From contig CM035170.1 in assembly GCA_020205615.1 (NCBI GenBank), positions 37,856,143-37,920,142 on the forward strand: 64,000 bases of DNA. Direction: 5' to 3'. Source of the stretch: Panax quinquefolius. Lineage: Eukaryota; Streptophyta; Magnoliopsida; Apiales; Araliaceae. Shown here piece by piece: positions 23,341-36,636 of the stretch. Below the pieces are notes generated by a model. The model ran no database searches and was not told the origin of the DNA. It was given only the letters and a program-made list of their open reading frames with translations. The stretch's first letter is position 1. The number at the start of each line of letters is the position of its first letter. Position numbers and translations under genes: made by a program.

Positions 23341-24536
23341 GAAAATGCTAGAACGCCAAAGGAGACTAAATTAATAAAATATATTATTTATATCCTTTTC
23401 TTCTACGCATGCAATATCAGACCATTTAGCATGCCATTCTTGGAAAATAATTCAGCACATGTATTCAACACCAACCAAAAGTGGGTCCCACCCATAATTT
23501 AATAAAAATCATTTTATTTTCCAAAACTTCAACAATTCATAGGAAATAGCTTATATCGTAAAAATACGAAATTTTATGTCCATTCTCGACCGAAATCAAA
23601 TTCTCTACAACTTTGTAGCTTTGAGTTTTTTCAAATTCCAAACCAAAAATATCCAAAATCCACAAACGGATGATTTTTAATACCTCCACACCGACAAAAT
23701 ACTGATAAAACACCTCAGCATTAATTCTTTTATTTTTATCCACATAAAAATAAATATATCCATCAATTATATCCACATAAAATACATATTTCCTTATCAT
23801 ATAAATCAATAATTAATTATTCACAAATAATATTACAGAATCACAATTATGACAACCAGACAGTTCCCAGGAAAGAGGGGGCTTTCCAATAAGAATTTCT
23901 CTTATCGACGCCAAGATTAGGTGACCAAACCTCTCCTTGAGAACTTTCTAGACATTGCCAATAATGCTATCTAATAATATTATTCAAATAATATGAATTA
24001 TTGATCCGATAATGGGAAATATTGCATGCGATGATAATTATCAAAACAACAATAATATAAAATATCAACGCAAAGAATTATTGAATCAATAAAATAAAAT
24101 ATTGAATAAAGAATTACTTGTAACAATTATTGAGTAAAGGCCTTCTTACGTAAGAATCAATAATTCAAAAATACGCGCATCCACGCCAGATTCTCGTATT
24201 TTAACCACTTGGGTAATCCAACAAGTGTTAATTGGTAATAACTACGCCAATTATTTATAAAAACTCAATTTTTATCGCTTTTCTTCATCCGACGCTTATT
24301 CGTTATGGGGCCCACATAAATGGTCATACTGGCGTATTTAATATTCTCCGATGAAAGAATATTCCACGACCAAACGAATATTCCCAAACAATTGAATATT
24401 TTATAACCACTTGCGTATTTTGAAAAAAATTTCATATCTCACCCTTAACTTTAAACTTTTATCAATTTAATCATTTACCAATTGTAATTATAAGAAAAAT
24501 TGAATACTTTTATTTCATAAAATTCGGGGTCTTACA

Positions 24537-25673
24537 CATTAGGTCACCAACTCCACTTAATGTCAAAACCTACAAACTAGCTTCAATAATTCACAAAAGG
24601 GCAAAATGGTCAATTGACTTTCCAATTTAATGGCATTCTTGTCATTTGGCAAACCCTTAGGGTTTAACCCTAAGGTTTAACACAAATCATTTGTAGGATT
24701 TCAAATTAGGATTTGTATAAATAAAATTAAATAAATTTTAGTTTCTAAAATTTATAAATTAGGGTTTTCTAAATTAGATTAGTTTTCTAATTACTTTATA
24801 GAGGAACATTGGGGTTTAAAATCACTAATTATAGTAAACCTTGCTAATTTAGCAATTAGGATTTATAATTAGTAATTAGGTTTTATAATTTCTAATTAGG
24901 GTTACTAATTATAGAAATTAGGGTTTCTAGAAATTAATATTTCAAAATGTTAATCGTGGTTTACCTAATTAATCATAAAATCATATAACAATCGCTACAT
25001 AATAATAATGTCGAACTCATAATTGAGTTTCAATTTAGGGTTTCCATTTGGCAATTTACTAATTATTATTCAAGGTTTCTAATTTCGTAAATTAAGGTTT
25101 TAATCGAAATTAGGGTTTCTAAATTTTAATTAGGGTTTACCTAATCAAATCTTTAAAATTAATATTAATCACATAACATAATTACAAAATAATTTTGTTC
25201 TCTAATTTGGGTTTCAAATTAGGGTTTAGCACAGTAAAACTAGGGTTTTCAAATACTGCACCATAATTGACCAACCATTATCAATACGTACATACAGTAC
25301 ATATTAATAAAGATTGAAAAATAAAAATATAATATTATTACTCTCATTCCTTGATAAAATCCAAAATAAGAGTTTGGATTCCATATACCATTTATTCTTC
25401 TATATTTAACCTTAGTAATTAAGGTAAAATAAGTAACTTAATAATCAGTACTAAAATTCATATAATAGAATAATTATTATAATTTTTCTAAAATCATTTC
25501 ATATATTATTTAAATAATATATAATTATATTTTCATAGAAAATAATTAATAAAAATATTTCTACTATAAATTAATTATTATAAGAATATACTTTATAAAA
25601 ATCAATAATTCTAAAATAAAATTATTTGTAAACATTTATGTATTAAATATATTTTTATTTACCACATAAATAC
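24537..25673 (-). repeat. Segment S, copy 1: probable part of the H 3' LTR
   Basis: Near-identical to 46810-47944. Rich in TTAGGGTTT-like stretches as in the F LTR. It lies outside the M LTR and ends with AATAC (25669-25673), the site where G inserted in copy 2. Since the right-hand continuation after G (60127-60231) ends in an LTR start joined to the H interior, S is inferred to be the H 3' LTR. Confidence 0.7.
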
Positions 25674-25696
25674 TGTGACACCCCCAAATCCCGGTA
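25674..25696 (-). repeat. 23-bp stub of the G LTR end
   Basis: Starts TGTGACACCCCC directly after AATAC and matches the first 23 bp of the G LTR at 56947, then switches to M LTR sequence (ACTTGGTCAG). It marks the breakpoint of a tandem duplication that happened after G inserted. Confidence 0.8.
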
Positions 25697-28062
25697 ACTT
25701 GGTCAGAAAAAGAAACCAATTTTTTCGTGAATAGTAACTCGTGAATAGTAACTCGTGAATAGTAACTCATGAATTGTAACCTCGACATGAAAAAGGTAGA
25801 AATTCCACAATAAAATCCATACAAATATTTCTAAGATAATGATATTGAAATAACATTTCTTAAACTTATAAACAATTTATTTTAATTGTTTACACTTTAC
25901 TAAATAATGCATTTAATCATTCTAAAATGCCAAACTCATAAGATTTCATCACCATAACCAAAATCCTCATCAAAATCTGCATATAACTCATGTATGATTC
26001 TCAAGCCATAAAATCATATTTTCCAATTTTTTACTTCACATAACATATTTAATTCCTTTACTCATAACTAGACCATTTTCATGAAAAATACCAAATCAGT
26101 TCCAAAATATTTCTTTTCTGGATTTAGCGAGAATATAGTCCCATATTGAACATATATTTTCTCTTAATTTTTAAAATTCATTTACTATTTTTCCTATGGC
26201 CAAAACCGCTAATATTTAGACATTTATCACAAATTGTACTTTTATCTAAAATTCAAATTGAGTACACACTGATATTATATAGATGTACTCCCAATAAAAA
26301 TTTTATCAATTTTGGAGTTAACCACAAGGAGTTATAAGCGGTTACTTTTAAAATAGTCTTTTCCCGTAAAATTCATAACTCTTAATCTATACATCCAAAA
26401 ATCACCATTTTTGGACACAATCAATAAAACTCATCAAAATATCATTTCAAAGTTTTCCAGAATTTTTTGAAGGACGTAAGAAGTACGAACTAAAAACATA
26501 ATAACCCTTAAAATCTGCTACCTCAAGAGAAGCAAGATTACTTACGACTTGAATATCGGATATAACGATTTGAAGCAACACTCAAGATATCTAAATACTC
26601 ACAAAAATATGCTTGATAATATAGAGAGAAAGAAAACTTATTTCCGGTGTGATTTTCAATTCTAACATAAGCACTATTTATAGAAAATGCTTAGAAACGC
26701 TAAGAAGAGACTAAATTAATAAAATATATTATTTATATCCTTTTCTTCTCGCATGCAATATCGCACCATTTAGCATGCCATTCTTGAAAAATAATTCAAA
26801 GACATGTATTCAACACCAACCAAAAGTGGGTCCCACCCATAATTTAATAAAAATTATTTTATTTTCCAAAACTTCAACAATTCATAGAAAATAGCCCGTG
26901 TTATCATAAAAATACGAATTTTATATCCATTTTGACCGAAATCGAATTCTCTACAACTTTGTAGCTTTGAGTTTTTCCAAATTCCAAACCAAAAATATCC
27001 GAAATCCACAAACGGATGATTTTTAATACCTCCACACCGACAAAATACTTATAAAATACCTCAGCATTAATTCTTTCATTTTTATCCACATAAAAATAAA
27101 TATATCCATCAATTATATCCACATAAAATAAATATTTCCTTATCATATAAATCAATAATTAATTATTCATAAATAATATTACAGAATCACAGTTATGACA
27201 ACCAAAGAGGCGGTTCCTGGAAAAGGGGCTTTCCAATAAGAATTTCTCCTTACTGGCGCACAATTAGGTGACCAAACCTCTCCTTGACAAAACTTTCTAG
27301 ACATTGCCAATAATGCTATCTAATAATATTATTCAAATAATATGAATTATTGATCTGATAATGGGAAATATTATGCAGTGATAATTATTGAAACAACAAT
27401 AATATAAAATATCAAAGCGAATTATTGAATCAATAAAATAAAATATTGAACGAATTCTTCAGAATAATTATTGAGTAGTGCCTTCTTACGTAAGAATCAA
27501 TAATTCAAAAATACTCGCATCCACGCCAGATTCAGTATTTTAACCACCGGGTATTCCAACAGTGTTAACGGTAACAACTACGCCGTTATTTATAAAAACT
27601 CAATTTTTGTCATTTTCTTCATCCGATAGTTATTCGTTATGGGGCCATAAATGGTCAAACTGGCCAGCAAATAAATATTCTCCGACATAAAGAATATTCC
27701 ACGACCAAACGAATATTCCCCGACAATTGAATATTTTATAACCACTTGCGTATTTTGAAAAAAAATTCATATCTCACCCTTAACTTTAAACTTTTATCAA
27801 TTTAATCATTTACTGAATTGTAATTATAAGAAAAATTGAATACTTTTATTTCATAAAATTCGGGGTCTTACAATCTCCCCTCCTTATGAAATTTCTCCCC
27901 CGAAATTTACGTACCTGGTATTTCGAAAAGTTGAGAATACCTTGCTTTCATTTTAGATTCTATCTCCCGGGTCATCATGATTTCTCCATTGCTCATCTCC
28001 CGTGATAACTTCATTTGGGTTCTTCACTTGTTGGGAAGTCATGACAACCGCCATCCCTCGAA

Positions 28063-28690
28063 CTACCCTATTTGACTTTGCATGCAGGCAAGATTTGGCG
28101 TCATTACTACCGTTGGAATATACTTTTCTATAGGACATATTCCTCCCTCAACTACCTCGTCGTACTCCTGATTCATAATCTGAATCATCAATCTTCGATC
28201 CATATCGAATTCCGGTTGACCGCTATTTATCGGGTAATTCAAAACTCGATGTTGGGTTCTCCCAATTGCTTTCCAAAAAGGGAAATTCATATCATCTATT
28301 TTAGCCTTCTTAGATCGGACATCTCTTTACACAATATCCATGTGTCGTGCGGCTTTTGCCCATGCATCACTTATTCTCACTCGTTTAGTTTTTTCTTCTT
28401 TCAGCTCAGATTCCATCTTTATCATCTTATACTCTGCCAAAGAATGCTTCATTCTCAAGCATCACATATCTGTAACACAAGCTTGAATTGTTGCATCCTT
28501 TTGCTCCACGATCTTTGTCGTTCTTCACTCTTTCTTCTAACTCATGAATACGATTTTGCAATTCTACATTTTGATCATATAATACCTCTAATAAATTCTC
28601 CTCAAGTACTACCTCTTCTTCCTCACTCTCAAATTGTTACCTCTGCGACTATCTCTAAAAGTAACTATCAATTCTTCACTCACCACAAGA
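28063..28690 (-). pseudogene. Pre-gag ORF of M2, frame-broken
   Basis: Same protein as in M1. The C-terminal block (28290-28063) carries RTQHRVLNYP and DMDRRLMIQIMNQEYDE with almost no substitutions, while the N-terminal acidic and coiled-coil part (28290-28690) is shifted between frames by short indels. The strong conservation of amino acids against a background of indels suggests that some of the breaks are sequencing errors. Neighbours are the pol tail remnant (27907-27990) on one side and the primer-binding site (~28970) on the other. Confidence 0.65.
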
Positions 28691-29735
28691 ATATCTCTAA
28701 TTCCTTCTTTATTCGACATCACATTATCATGGTTAGTGATTAGAGGTATCCCCACGCCTCATTCACTCAATTGTTAGCATTCTCAAATGACCCCATTCTC
28801 AAATCGCCATAAAACAAGGGTTAATTAAACAAATTAACGTATCACATAATATCCGTATATTATGATCGACCAACAATTAAGCTTAGGTAGGACACACTAG
28901 CGAAGGATTTACTCATCTCTCCCCTCCTAGTTATATTCCCCGATCTCCGCCAGAGAGCATGTCCCTAAGCTCTGATACCAACTGTGAATCATGTCCCATC
29001 TATGGACAACACCTCAAAGTGGTACCTATCAATTTGCCACCGCAGAACGGTGTCCCCTACGGAAAGTCTGGCTTCGGTGCATCCCCCATCAACAGGAAGT
29101 CACCAGCAAGAGGCTCGGGGCTCTTTACTTATAGCTCTGATACCAAATGTGATAACCCCAAAATAGGTCCATTCCATCCAACCTATTCTGAGTCGCCAAA
29201 TACATGGTACAGAAAACAACTACAATTTTATTACAACAATTGTCGTGCAAAATATAACAACACATATGCTGTGAGTTTGGATACAAATATATACCAACTT
29301 TGACTCTCATCCCAACCTTGGAAAGCACGTCACAATGACACCTTACATAAAGGTATAGTCAAAAACTGTTTTAGAAATTAGAATCTTTGGGAAGTGCTCA
29401 AGGAAACTTTCGTACATGGGACGCCATGCGTCTAGGTTATGATAGATATCATATGAATTATCCTTGCAGCGGAACGAGAAATCCATTAGAAGAGTCAAAT
29501 AGACTATAAAGTCTATTATCTTCTCCATGTTAAAAATCCATCGACAATGTTTTATCCTCGTAACATCAATCAACAATTACGTCCACAATTATATGAATAA
29601 CTCATAATCATAATTGTAGTTCTAAATTCCTCTTCTCATCCGTGATCGAAGATAAGTTTCATCACCTATCTTTACCAAACATCAAAGATCATGGTTACAC
29701 CAAATCACATTTCCCTGCTCATAATCATACTAATA

Positions 29736-29950
29736 ACTTCATCTTTGCACTACAACCAAAGATATTCATTTGATCACCAGTTGGTCATGTTCATCTCAAC
29801 ACACCGCTCATCTTTGCACCATCGCCAAAGATATTTAACAACATGTCATCTTTGCACTACGACCCAAATATATTCATCAACAATTCATCTTTGCACTACA
29901 GGCCAAAGATATTCCTCAACAGTTCATATTTGCACTATGTGCCAAATATT
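29736..29950 (-). repeat. Hairpin-unit array in M2 LTR
   Basis: Five units of CATCTTTGCAC..CCAAAGATAT in + coordinates, matching 21774-22190. Confidence 0.8.
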
Positions 29951-32095
29951 AATATCTCAAAGAAATATATAATCATTTTAGAATTTATATAAACAATTAT
30001 AGCCATGTTGATCATTTTACCTTTGCACTTAAGCTAAAGATATTCAATTAAAAATTCAATGGTCATGATCATACCAGTCAATAATTCAACTTTGCACCAT
30101 CGCCAAATAGAACCCATAGTCATGATCATACCAAAATCTACCCATCTTTACACTCAAGTCAAAGAGAAATATCATCATTAGAGTTATAAAATGTTATATA
30201 TGATAATAAAAATAATATGATCAACATATAGTTTTAATCTCAAGAGTAATATTCATAAATCAACTATAATTTGGTCGAAAAAAGAAACCAATTTTTCCTG
30301 AATAGTAACTTCGTGAATAAGTAACTCGTAAATAGTAACTCATGAATTGTAACTTCGACATGAAAAAAGTAGAAATTCCACAATAAAATCCATACCAATA
30401 TTTCGGTATAATGATATTGAAATAACATTTCTTAAACTTATAAACAATTTATTTTAATTGTTTACACTTTACTAAATAATGCATTTAATCATTCTAAAAT
30501 GCCAAACTCATAAGATTTCATCACCAATAACCAAAATCCTCATCAAAAATCTGCATATAACTCATGTATGATTCTCAAGCCATAAAGTCATATTTTCCAA
30601 TTTTCTTACTTCACATAACATATTTAATTCTTTTACTCATAACTAGACCATTTTCATGAAAAATACCAAATCAGTTCCAAAAATATTTCTTTTCTGGGAT
30701 TTAGCAGAATATATTCCCATATTGAACATGTAAGACCCCGAAATTTTTTTAAATAAAAAGGAATTTCCTCTATTTATTATTTTGAAATAGTAAGGGTGGA
30801 TTTGATTAATGTGGTTAGTTATGGGTAAAATGCAAAAATATTTTAAATAAGCAAGTGGTGATAAAATATTCATTGTTGTCGGGGAATATTCGTTTGGTCG
30901 TGGAATATTCTTGATGTCGGGGAATATTCGTATTTACGCAGCAAGCTTTTTTGTGGGCCCCATAACTGAAAAGCGATTGGATGAAGAAAACGACAAATAT
31001 AAGTTGTTTATAAATAACGCGTAGTTGTTACTGCTATCACCGTTGGAATACCCGGTGGTTAAAACACACTAATAATACGCTGTTGTTGAACAAGAAGAGA
31101 TACGGAGATTGCACCAATTATTGATTCTTACGTAAGAAGGCACTACTCAATAATTGTTACAAAGAATTATCTGCTCAAAGATTTTATTTTATCGATTCAA
31201 TAATTGCGCGATTAATATTTTATATTATCGTTGTTTCAATAAATTGTCATTACACAAAGATTTTCCATTATCGGAGCAATAATTCATATTATCCTAATAA
31301 TATTATTAGAAAACATTATTGGCAATGTCTAGAAAGTTCTCATCTCAAGGAGAGGTTTGGTCACCTAATCAAGGCGCCAGAAGAGAGATCCTTATCGAAA
31401 GCCCCTCTTTCCTGGGAACCGCCCGTTGTCAATATCGTGATTCTCAGAATATTATTTGTGAATAATTAATTATTGATTCATATGATGAGGAAAATATTGA
31501 TTTTATGTGGATATAGATGGAGAAAATTTTTAATGTGACAATTGTTGAAAATTGAAATTTTATCTTTTTCGATAAAATAATTCATTTAAATATATTATTA
31601 TATTTTAATAATATAATAATGGTGATATTTTTACAATGAATGTGGGATATATGAGTATACGAGGAGGAAGAGTATTTTTGTTGCAATAAATGTTTAAAAC
31701 ATGTTAAACATGTTGGTGGACCCCATTTCTCGACCGAAATTTGATTATAAATTTGTAAAATTGTCCGTATGTGGATTTCTTGGCAAATTTTGTTTGAATT
31801 TGGAAAACTTTCTTCTGCAAAGTTGTAGAGAATTGAATTTCCTATAAAAAGTCGCGAGATTCAAATTTTCTGATAAAAGGGCTATTTATTATGAATTATT
31901 GAAGTTCTGAAGCTCCGAAATAATTGATTTTTGGAAGTTTTAATTATTTATATCAACAAAAACGTTTTTATTGTTTTGGTTGGCCCCCATGTGTTGTAAA
32001 ATATGCTGATTTCAGAGTCTTGGTTGGCGTGAGAATATATATATATATATTATTATTATATTAAATTTTCTCGCTTTGGTGTTCTAAGCAATTTC

Positions 32096-32104
32096 CTATA
32101 AATA
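32096..32104 (+). promoter_or_regulatory. TATA box of P LTR 1
   Basis: CTATAAATA followed by a conserved leader (GTGCTTAGGTTAGAATTG). It recurs at 37988-37996 and 43914-43922. Confidence 0.75.
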
Positions 32105-32375
32105 TGGTGCTTAGGTTAGAATTGAAAATCACACCGTAAACTCAAGTTTTCTCTCTATATTATCGAGCGTATTCTTGTGAGTATTTTGAGTATACTTTGA
32201 GTATTGCTATACTAATGCAAGTTCAAGTCATAGCCTATATCCTGTGTTTCAACTAAAGACTTGCCTTTCGAGGTAAGGGATGTTATTTTCTTCTCAAATG
32301 ATATTATTTCTTCAATATCATTATGTCAAATATTGGTTGAAACTTTTATCAAATTTGGAACTTTTTCATGTCGGG

Positions 32376-32572
32376 GTTACTATTCACGAGTTACTATTCA
32401 TGAGTTACTATTCACGAGTTACTATTCACGAAGTTACTATTCATGAGTACTATTCATGAAGCGTGAAGATGTTTTTTGTGGAATTTCTATCTTTTGGTGT
32501 CTGAGTTACTATTCACGATACTTACACTATTCACGATACTATTCACTATTCACGATACTAACGGCACTATTC
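32376..32572 (+). repeat. 15-bp tandem array in P LTR 1
   Basis: Units of TACTATTCACGAGT alternate with TACTATTCATGAGT in two clusters separated by ~45 bp. The other LTRs have the same at 38266-38463 and 44195-44408 with different unit numbers. Confidence 0.85.
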
Positions 32573-32814
32573 AATTTAAAAATAAAATTTCTTCTTTTGT
32601 CCAAAATATCTATTCGGATACTAGCTTTGATCAGATCCATGTTTTGATCATTCTTGAATTTTACACCACTACGATTATTTTTGAGGTATTTTGGACGTGG
32701 ATAAAACAAAAGTACGAATCCTTAATCCTTAATCCTTGTCATTTTGTTTCACCGGATTCGCTTTTTTAAAAATATTTTCATCATCTTCAGCCTTTAAATG
32801 ATGATATTATGGAA

Positions 32815-33007
32815 TATCTTTGGCCCAGTAGTGCAAAGATGAATGATTTCTCGATGAATATCTTTGGCCCAGAGTGCAAAGATGAACAAAGTTGAGATGA
32901 ATACTGACGATCGATTAATATCTTTGGCCGTAGTGCAAAGATGAACAGTGTTTAGATGAACATACGACCAATCGATGAATATCTTCGCTTCAGAGTGCAA
33001 AGATGAA
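32815..33007 (+). repeat. Hairpin-unit array in P LTR 1
   Basis: Four ~55-60 bp units, each holding AATATCTTTGGC then GTGCAAAGATGAA; ATCTTTG pairs with CAAAGAT. Equivalents are at 38697-38905 and 44649-44848. Confidence 0.85.
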
Positions 33008-33581
33008 TATTTGATTCCGTATGTATGTCGATTGATGTTACAGGATAAAAGATCGACGATTTAACTTTTAAATTCATACATAGAAGATAGTAGTTTGCAT
33101 TCTCTACTTAACTCTTCTAATGAATTATTATTTTCACCATAATATTGGTTTAAAAACTTGTTGTCTCATCAGATTCTATTAGTTTTTTCCTCGTTGAAGA
33201 CTAATGATAATTTGTTGTATATTATCTTAGTCATAATATTCTTTACCGGGCTAGTTGAGCTCACCCTTTTCCTTGTTGTTCCATTTTTCTTCTCGTGAGG
33301 CGAGAATGTAAATGAGTACTAGCCTGGGTATGGAATGAAGGTTCTAGAGAGAGTTGTTTAGTAGTCCTCACCATTTTGTAAAATAATGTATCAATAATTG
33401 GGATGAGGATTTATTTGGGTATGTATATTGTCTAGAAGACAATAATTGTATTTAAACTCACAAGATATATGTTGTCGTATTTTACACGTTGTATGTATTA
33501 ATAAAGTTGTAGTTATTTCGCATCATGTATTTGGCACTCGTAATGGGTCGGATGGAATGGACCTATTTTGGGGCGCCACAA

Positions 33582-33597
33582 TGGGTATCGTAGCTTA
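33582..33597 (+). other. P primer-binding site, interior 1
   Basis: TGGGTATCGTAGCTTAGG-like sequence directly after the LTR, a degraded TTGGTATCAGAGC. Interior 2 has TGGTATCGAGCT at 39479-39490. Confidence 0.75.
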
Positions 33598-33764
33598 GGA
33601 TATGATCTCCATGAGATCGTGGAATAGAACTAGAGGGAGAGACGAGTAAATCCTTCGCTAAAGGTGTCCTACCTAAGCTTATTTGTTAGTTGGTCAAGAT
33701 ATAGGATATTATGTGATATATTGATTTCCTTAATTAACCCTTGTTTTATGACGATGATTTGAGA

Positions 33765-34870
33765 ATGTCGAATGAGAATATTAACAAAGGAGTAAATGAG
33801 ACCGTGGAGATGCCTGTAGATTTACCAACGAGGAGAACGCAATAACAGTCGACAATGTACCTCCCGTGAACAACACCACCGAAAGCGTATGATGAACGAG
33901 GGATGTTTAGAAGCTTTTTGCGCTCATGCAAAATCGCATTTAGGGAGACTCGTGTTCAAAATACAGAGGAAAATGATAGCAATTCACGTGGTCACACAAC
34001 CAAGCGCCAAAGAGTCGGGACCACCGTAATTCGGGGAAAGCCGATCCGATTAAGGCGAGACGTGGGTCAAACAAATTACCAAGATATTCGATGTCTCGGG
34101 ATGCACGGAGGAACAAAAGTTCCATTCGCCACCTTTATGTTCCGTGGCGGAGGTATCATCGGTGGGAATCAGGAAGCGCACTCCATCCAAATTTTACTCA
34201 AAGATGTCATGGAGACGCTTCAGAAATAGCCTTCAATGACAAGTACTTCCTCGAAAGTATTCGGGCTATACGAAGGGAAGTGGAGTTTATTAGACCGAGC
34301 GTAATAACACGACGGTGTCCCAAAGACGAGGCGAAGTTCATGAGTTATCCAGTGTTCAGCACCTCATTTGGTGGAGAATGAGGAACGATGACGCGGATGT
34401 TTCGAGAGGTTTGAAACCCGAGATACGCCAAGATCTCATTTCTCATAAATTTTCTCTATTCGATATGTTGTCAATGTGGCTCAAATGTTAGAGCGAGATA
34501 ACGAGTACGCTCAACCGAGGGACCATAACCAGATCATATCAAGATAAGCAACCATCGTAATAACGATAACCACGGAGAAAAAGAAGAATACTTGACAAAG
34601 GCGAAACCACTCCGGTGGTAATCATGGCCATGAAAATAGAAGAAGCGAGCCTGGGAGGAGATTTTAAAAGAGGAGATTCAACAACGACCATTTGAAGACG
34701 CCGCCACCAAAGAGTAACTAGTTCCAAGGGAGGAGAAAGACCACCGGTCGACATGTTATAAATGCGGAAAGAGGGATATATCACCCCAAACCGCCCACAA
34801 CAGCTTTAAGGTATGCTATAATTGTGGAAAAGAAGGACATATCGCCGAGATCAGACGATATCGAAACCAA
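33765..34870 (+). pseudogene. P interior 1 gag pseudogene
   Basis: Starts at an ATG in 33765 (MSNENINKGVNE). The gag core is seen in shifting frames: KVPFATFMFRG near 34120, MSWETF-type text near 34210, and VITRRCPKDEAKFMSYP near 34300. Two nucleocapsid zinc knuckles follow: CYKCGK near 34754 and CYNCGKEGHIA near 34812. Gag would form the virus-like particle and bind the element RNA. At least several frameshifts break the reading frame. Interior 2 has the same gene with partly different breaks, so some indels are copy-specific. Confidence 0.75.
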
Positions 34871-34879
34871 ATTCAAATG

Positions 34880-36600
34880 AATGGTGACTCAAAAGGATGT
34901 CCCGTAAAAGTCAAAGTCAACGATTCCTCGAAGAGCGCTTTGTCGTGACCGGTCAAAATGCGAGGAACCCGAACGGTTAGCACGGGTTAGTTAATTATAA
35001 ATTCTTGCGAAGTTTATACCTTACTAGATATACCGCTTCTACCCATTCTTTATCTCTCATTCATACCAACGCTTGAACTTGACTACGAGAAATTAGACTT
35101 TCAACCTATTTATGGAGACTCCGTTAGAGAAACTTTCATTACATCCGTTGTTTAGAAATCTTGCTTGATTCAGTCAGCACTATCACATTACCTCGTTAAC
35201 CTTATTTCTATAGAGATATTTGCTTTTGATGTGATTTTAAGGTTAACTACCATCATCATGCCGAAATTGATTACTTTCGTAAGGTTGTTAGTTTTCATAT
35301 TCTTAAGCAACCTCATTATTCAATTCAAGCAATCAAACCATCAGAGTCAAACATTTTCATATCAAGCCATGAAGTCATTCGCTTATTACGGATGTCAAGT
35401 TTTCTTAGTCCATGTTATGGATTTGAATAAAGACACGCCGATTTGAATAATATTCCTCGTTGTTATTGATTTTCCCCGACGATTTCAAGAATTTCTTGCT
35501 TACTCCCAAAGAATGATATTAAATTTTGTATCGACTTTGAACCCTAAGACAAAACTCATTTCTAAAATCTCATATCGAATGGCTCCTATTGAACTTCGTG
35601 AGTTAAAAATTCAACTATAGAATTTGGTACCGAGCCTTTATCCGGTGACTTCAGGAATGCACCGCCGCATTCCGTAGGGGACACCATATTCGCAAGCGAT
35701 AGTAAACCGATAGGTGTCATTGTAACGCATATCCAAGGTTGGATATGAGTCACAATTGAGAACAACCTAAGCTCAGAAATCGAAATACGTAGCTTTCAGG
35801 CTTAGTTGGTTATTATCTGAGATTCGTTGAAGGATATTCTCGAATCGCTATTCCATTAACGCAAATTGACCAGTAGAGATACAAAATTCGAATGGAGCAA
35901 GGAATGTGGGAAGAGCTTCAAGAACTCAAGAGGAGACTCATTTCAAAGACATGTTCTCACCATGCCATCCTCGAAAAGCGAACGTGGTAGCCGACGTGTT
36001 GAGTAGAAGATCGATACAAGTACGAGTAATGATATTGTCAAAGACTCATTTCAGATAATTTATAAATAATAGAGATGGAGATGAAAACTTAGTTACCCAC
36101 GTGATGATATACGAGTATAATCGACTTTAATCGATAAAGTTAAAGTCGCTCAAGCTACACACCGGAGTCGATGAATTTGAAGAAGGAGGTGCAAGAAGTT
36201 GTTATTTCAAAAGCGAGAGAATCGGTGAGGTGAGGAAAGCTCAAACCTTCGATTTATTAATCCATTTGAAATTCTCGATCGAATAGGAACCGTGGCCTAT
36301 AGACTCTGCTTTTACCGCCAAGTATGATGCGCGGTTCATAACGCTTTTCACGATCGATGTTACGTGAATATGTGGACGACCCAACCACGCTATCGAAGTT
36401 AGAACCGACGAGATAGCCAAAGACTTAACGTATGAGGAGGTACCACAAGATTTTGGATAGGAAAGAATATGTCCTATGTACGAAGGTTATACCACAAGTT
36501 AAAGTTTTGTGGAGAAACCATGCTATCGAGGAAATGACCGAGTTGGAAACGAAAATGAAAGCGAGGTATTCTCATCTTTTCAAACACTGTATCGTACGCC
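34880..36600 (+). pseudogene. P interior 1 pol remnants (protease, RT start, RNase H end, integrase tail)
   Basis: Collinear fragments. Protease has an active-site-like text LLDTASTHSFIS (~35010-35065). The linker to RT ends at ISYRMAPIEL (~35570). A 110-bp non-pol module (35640-35755) replaces the RT core. SFLGLVGYYR-type text is near 35795, and the end of RNase H (HPGKANVVADVLSRRS type) is near 35970-36015. The last part is the GPFEIL..GTVAYRLA integrase tail and chromodomain-like KVIPQVKVLWRNHAIEEMTE (36480-36540). The RT catalytic Asp-Asp box, RNase H core and integrase DDE core are absent, so P could not mobilise itself. Confidence 0.75.
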
Positions 36601-36636
36601 AATTTCGAGGACTTAAATTTCATAAGGAGGGAGGTC

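Larger units (their letters stand above)
17793..24536 (-). mobile_element. Element M, copy 1 (left end lost in gap)
   Basis: A partial 3' LTR (17793-19385), a 1.1-kb interior (19386-20494) and a complete 5' LTR (20495-24536) lie on the minus strand. The LTR starts TGTAAGACCCCGAATTTT, with a purine tract just before it in the interior, and the primer-binding site TTGGTATCAGAGC lies at ~20482-20493. The interior keeps only a pre-gag ORF and the last ~25 codons of pol. The right flank (24537 onward) equals the flank of copy 2. Confidence 0.85.
20495..24536 (-). repeat. M1 5' LTR
   Basis: About 4.04 kb, ending ggggtcttaca at 24536. It contains a TATA box on the minus strand (23331-23340), a hairpin-unit array (21774-22190) and a 15-bp-unit array (22380-22436). 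It is homologous but diverged from the LTRs of element P. Confidence 0.85.
25697..30728 (-). mobile_element. Element M, copy 2, first part
   Basis: Partial 3' LTR (25697-27872, starting at the homologue of ~22349), interior (27873-28982) and the first part of the 5' LTR (28983-30728). The LTR is interrupted by element P and resumes at 45421. Confidence 0.85.
30729..33580 (+). repeat. P LTR 1 (2852 bp)
   Basis: Starts TGTAAGACCCCG and ends GGGGCGCCACA. It carries a TATA box (32096-32104), a 15-bp array (~32376-32572) and a hairpin array (32815-33007). Confidence 0.9.

Noticed and set aside
28072..28743. 223-codon plus-strand open frame
   Set aside because: It is antisense to the M pre-gag ORF, which shows conserved blocks on the minus strand; composition is Ser/His/Leu-rich without motifs.
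32815..33007. CRISPR-like array (regular repeats with spacers)
   Set aside because: The genome is a plant, and the spacers are themselves near-repeats inside an LTR.
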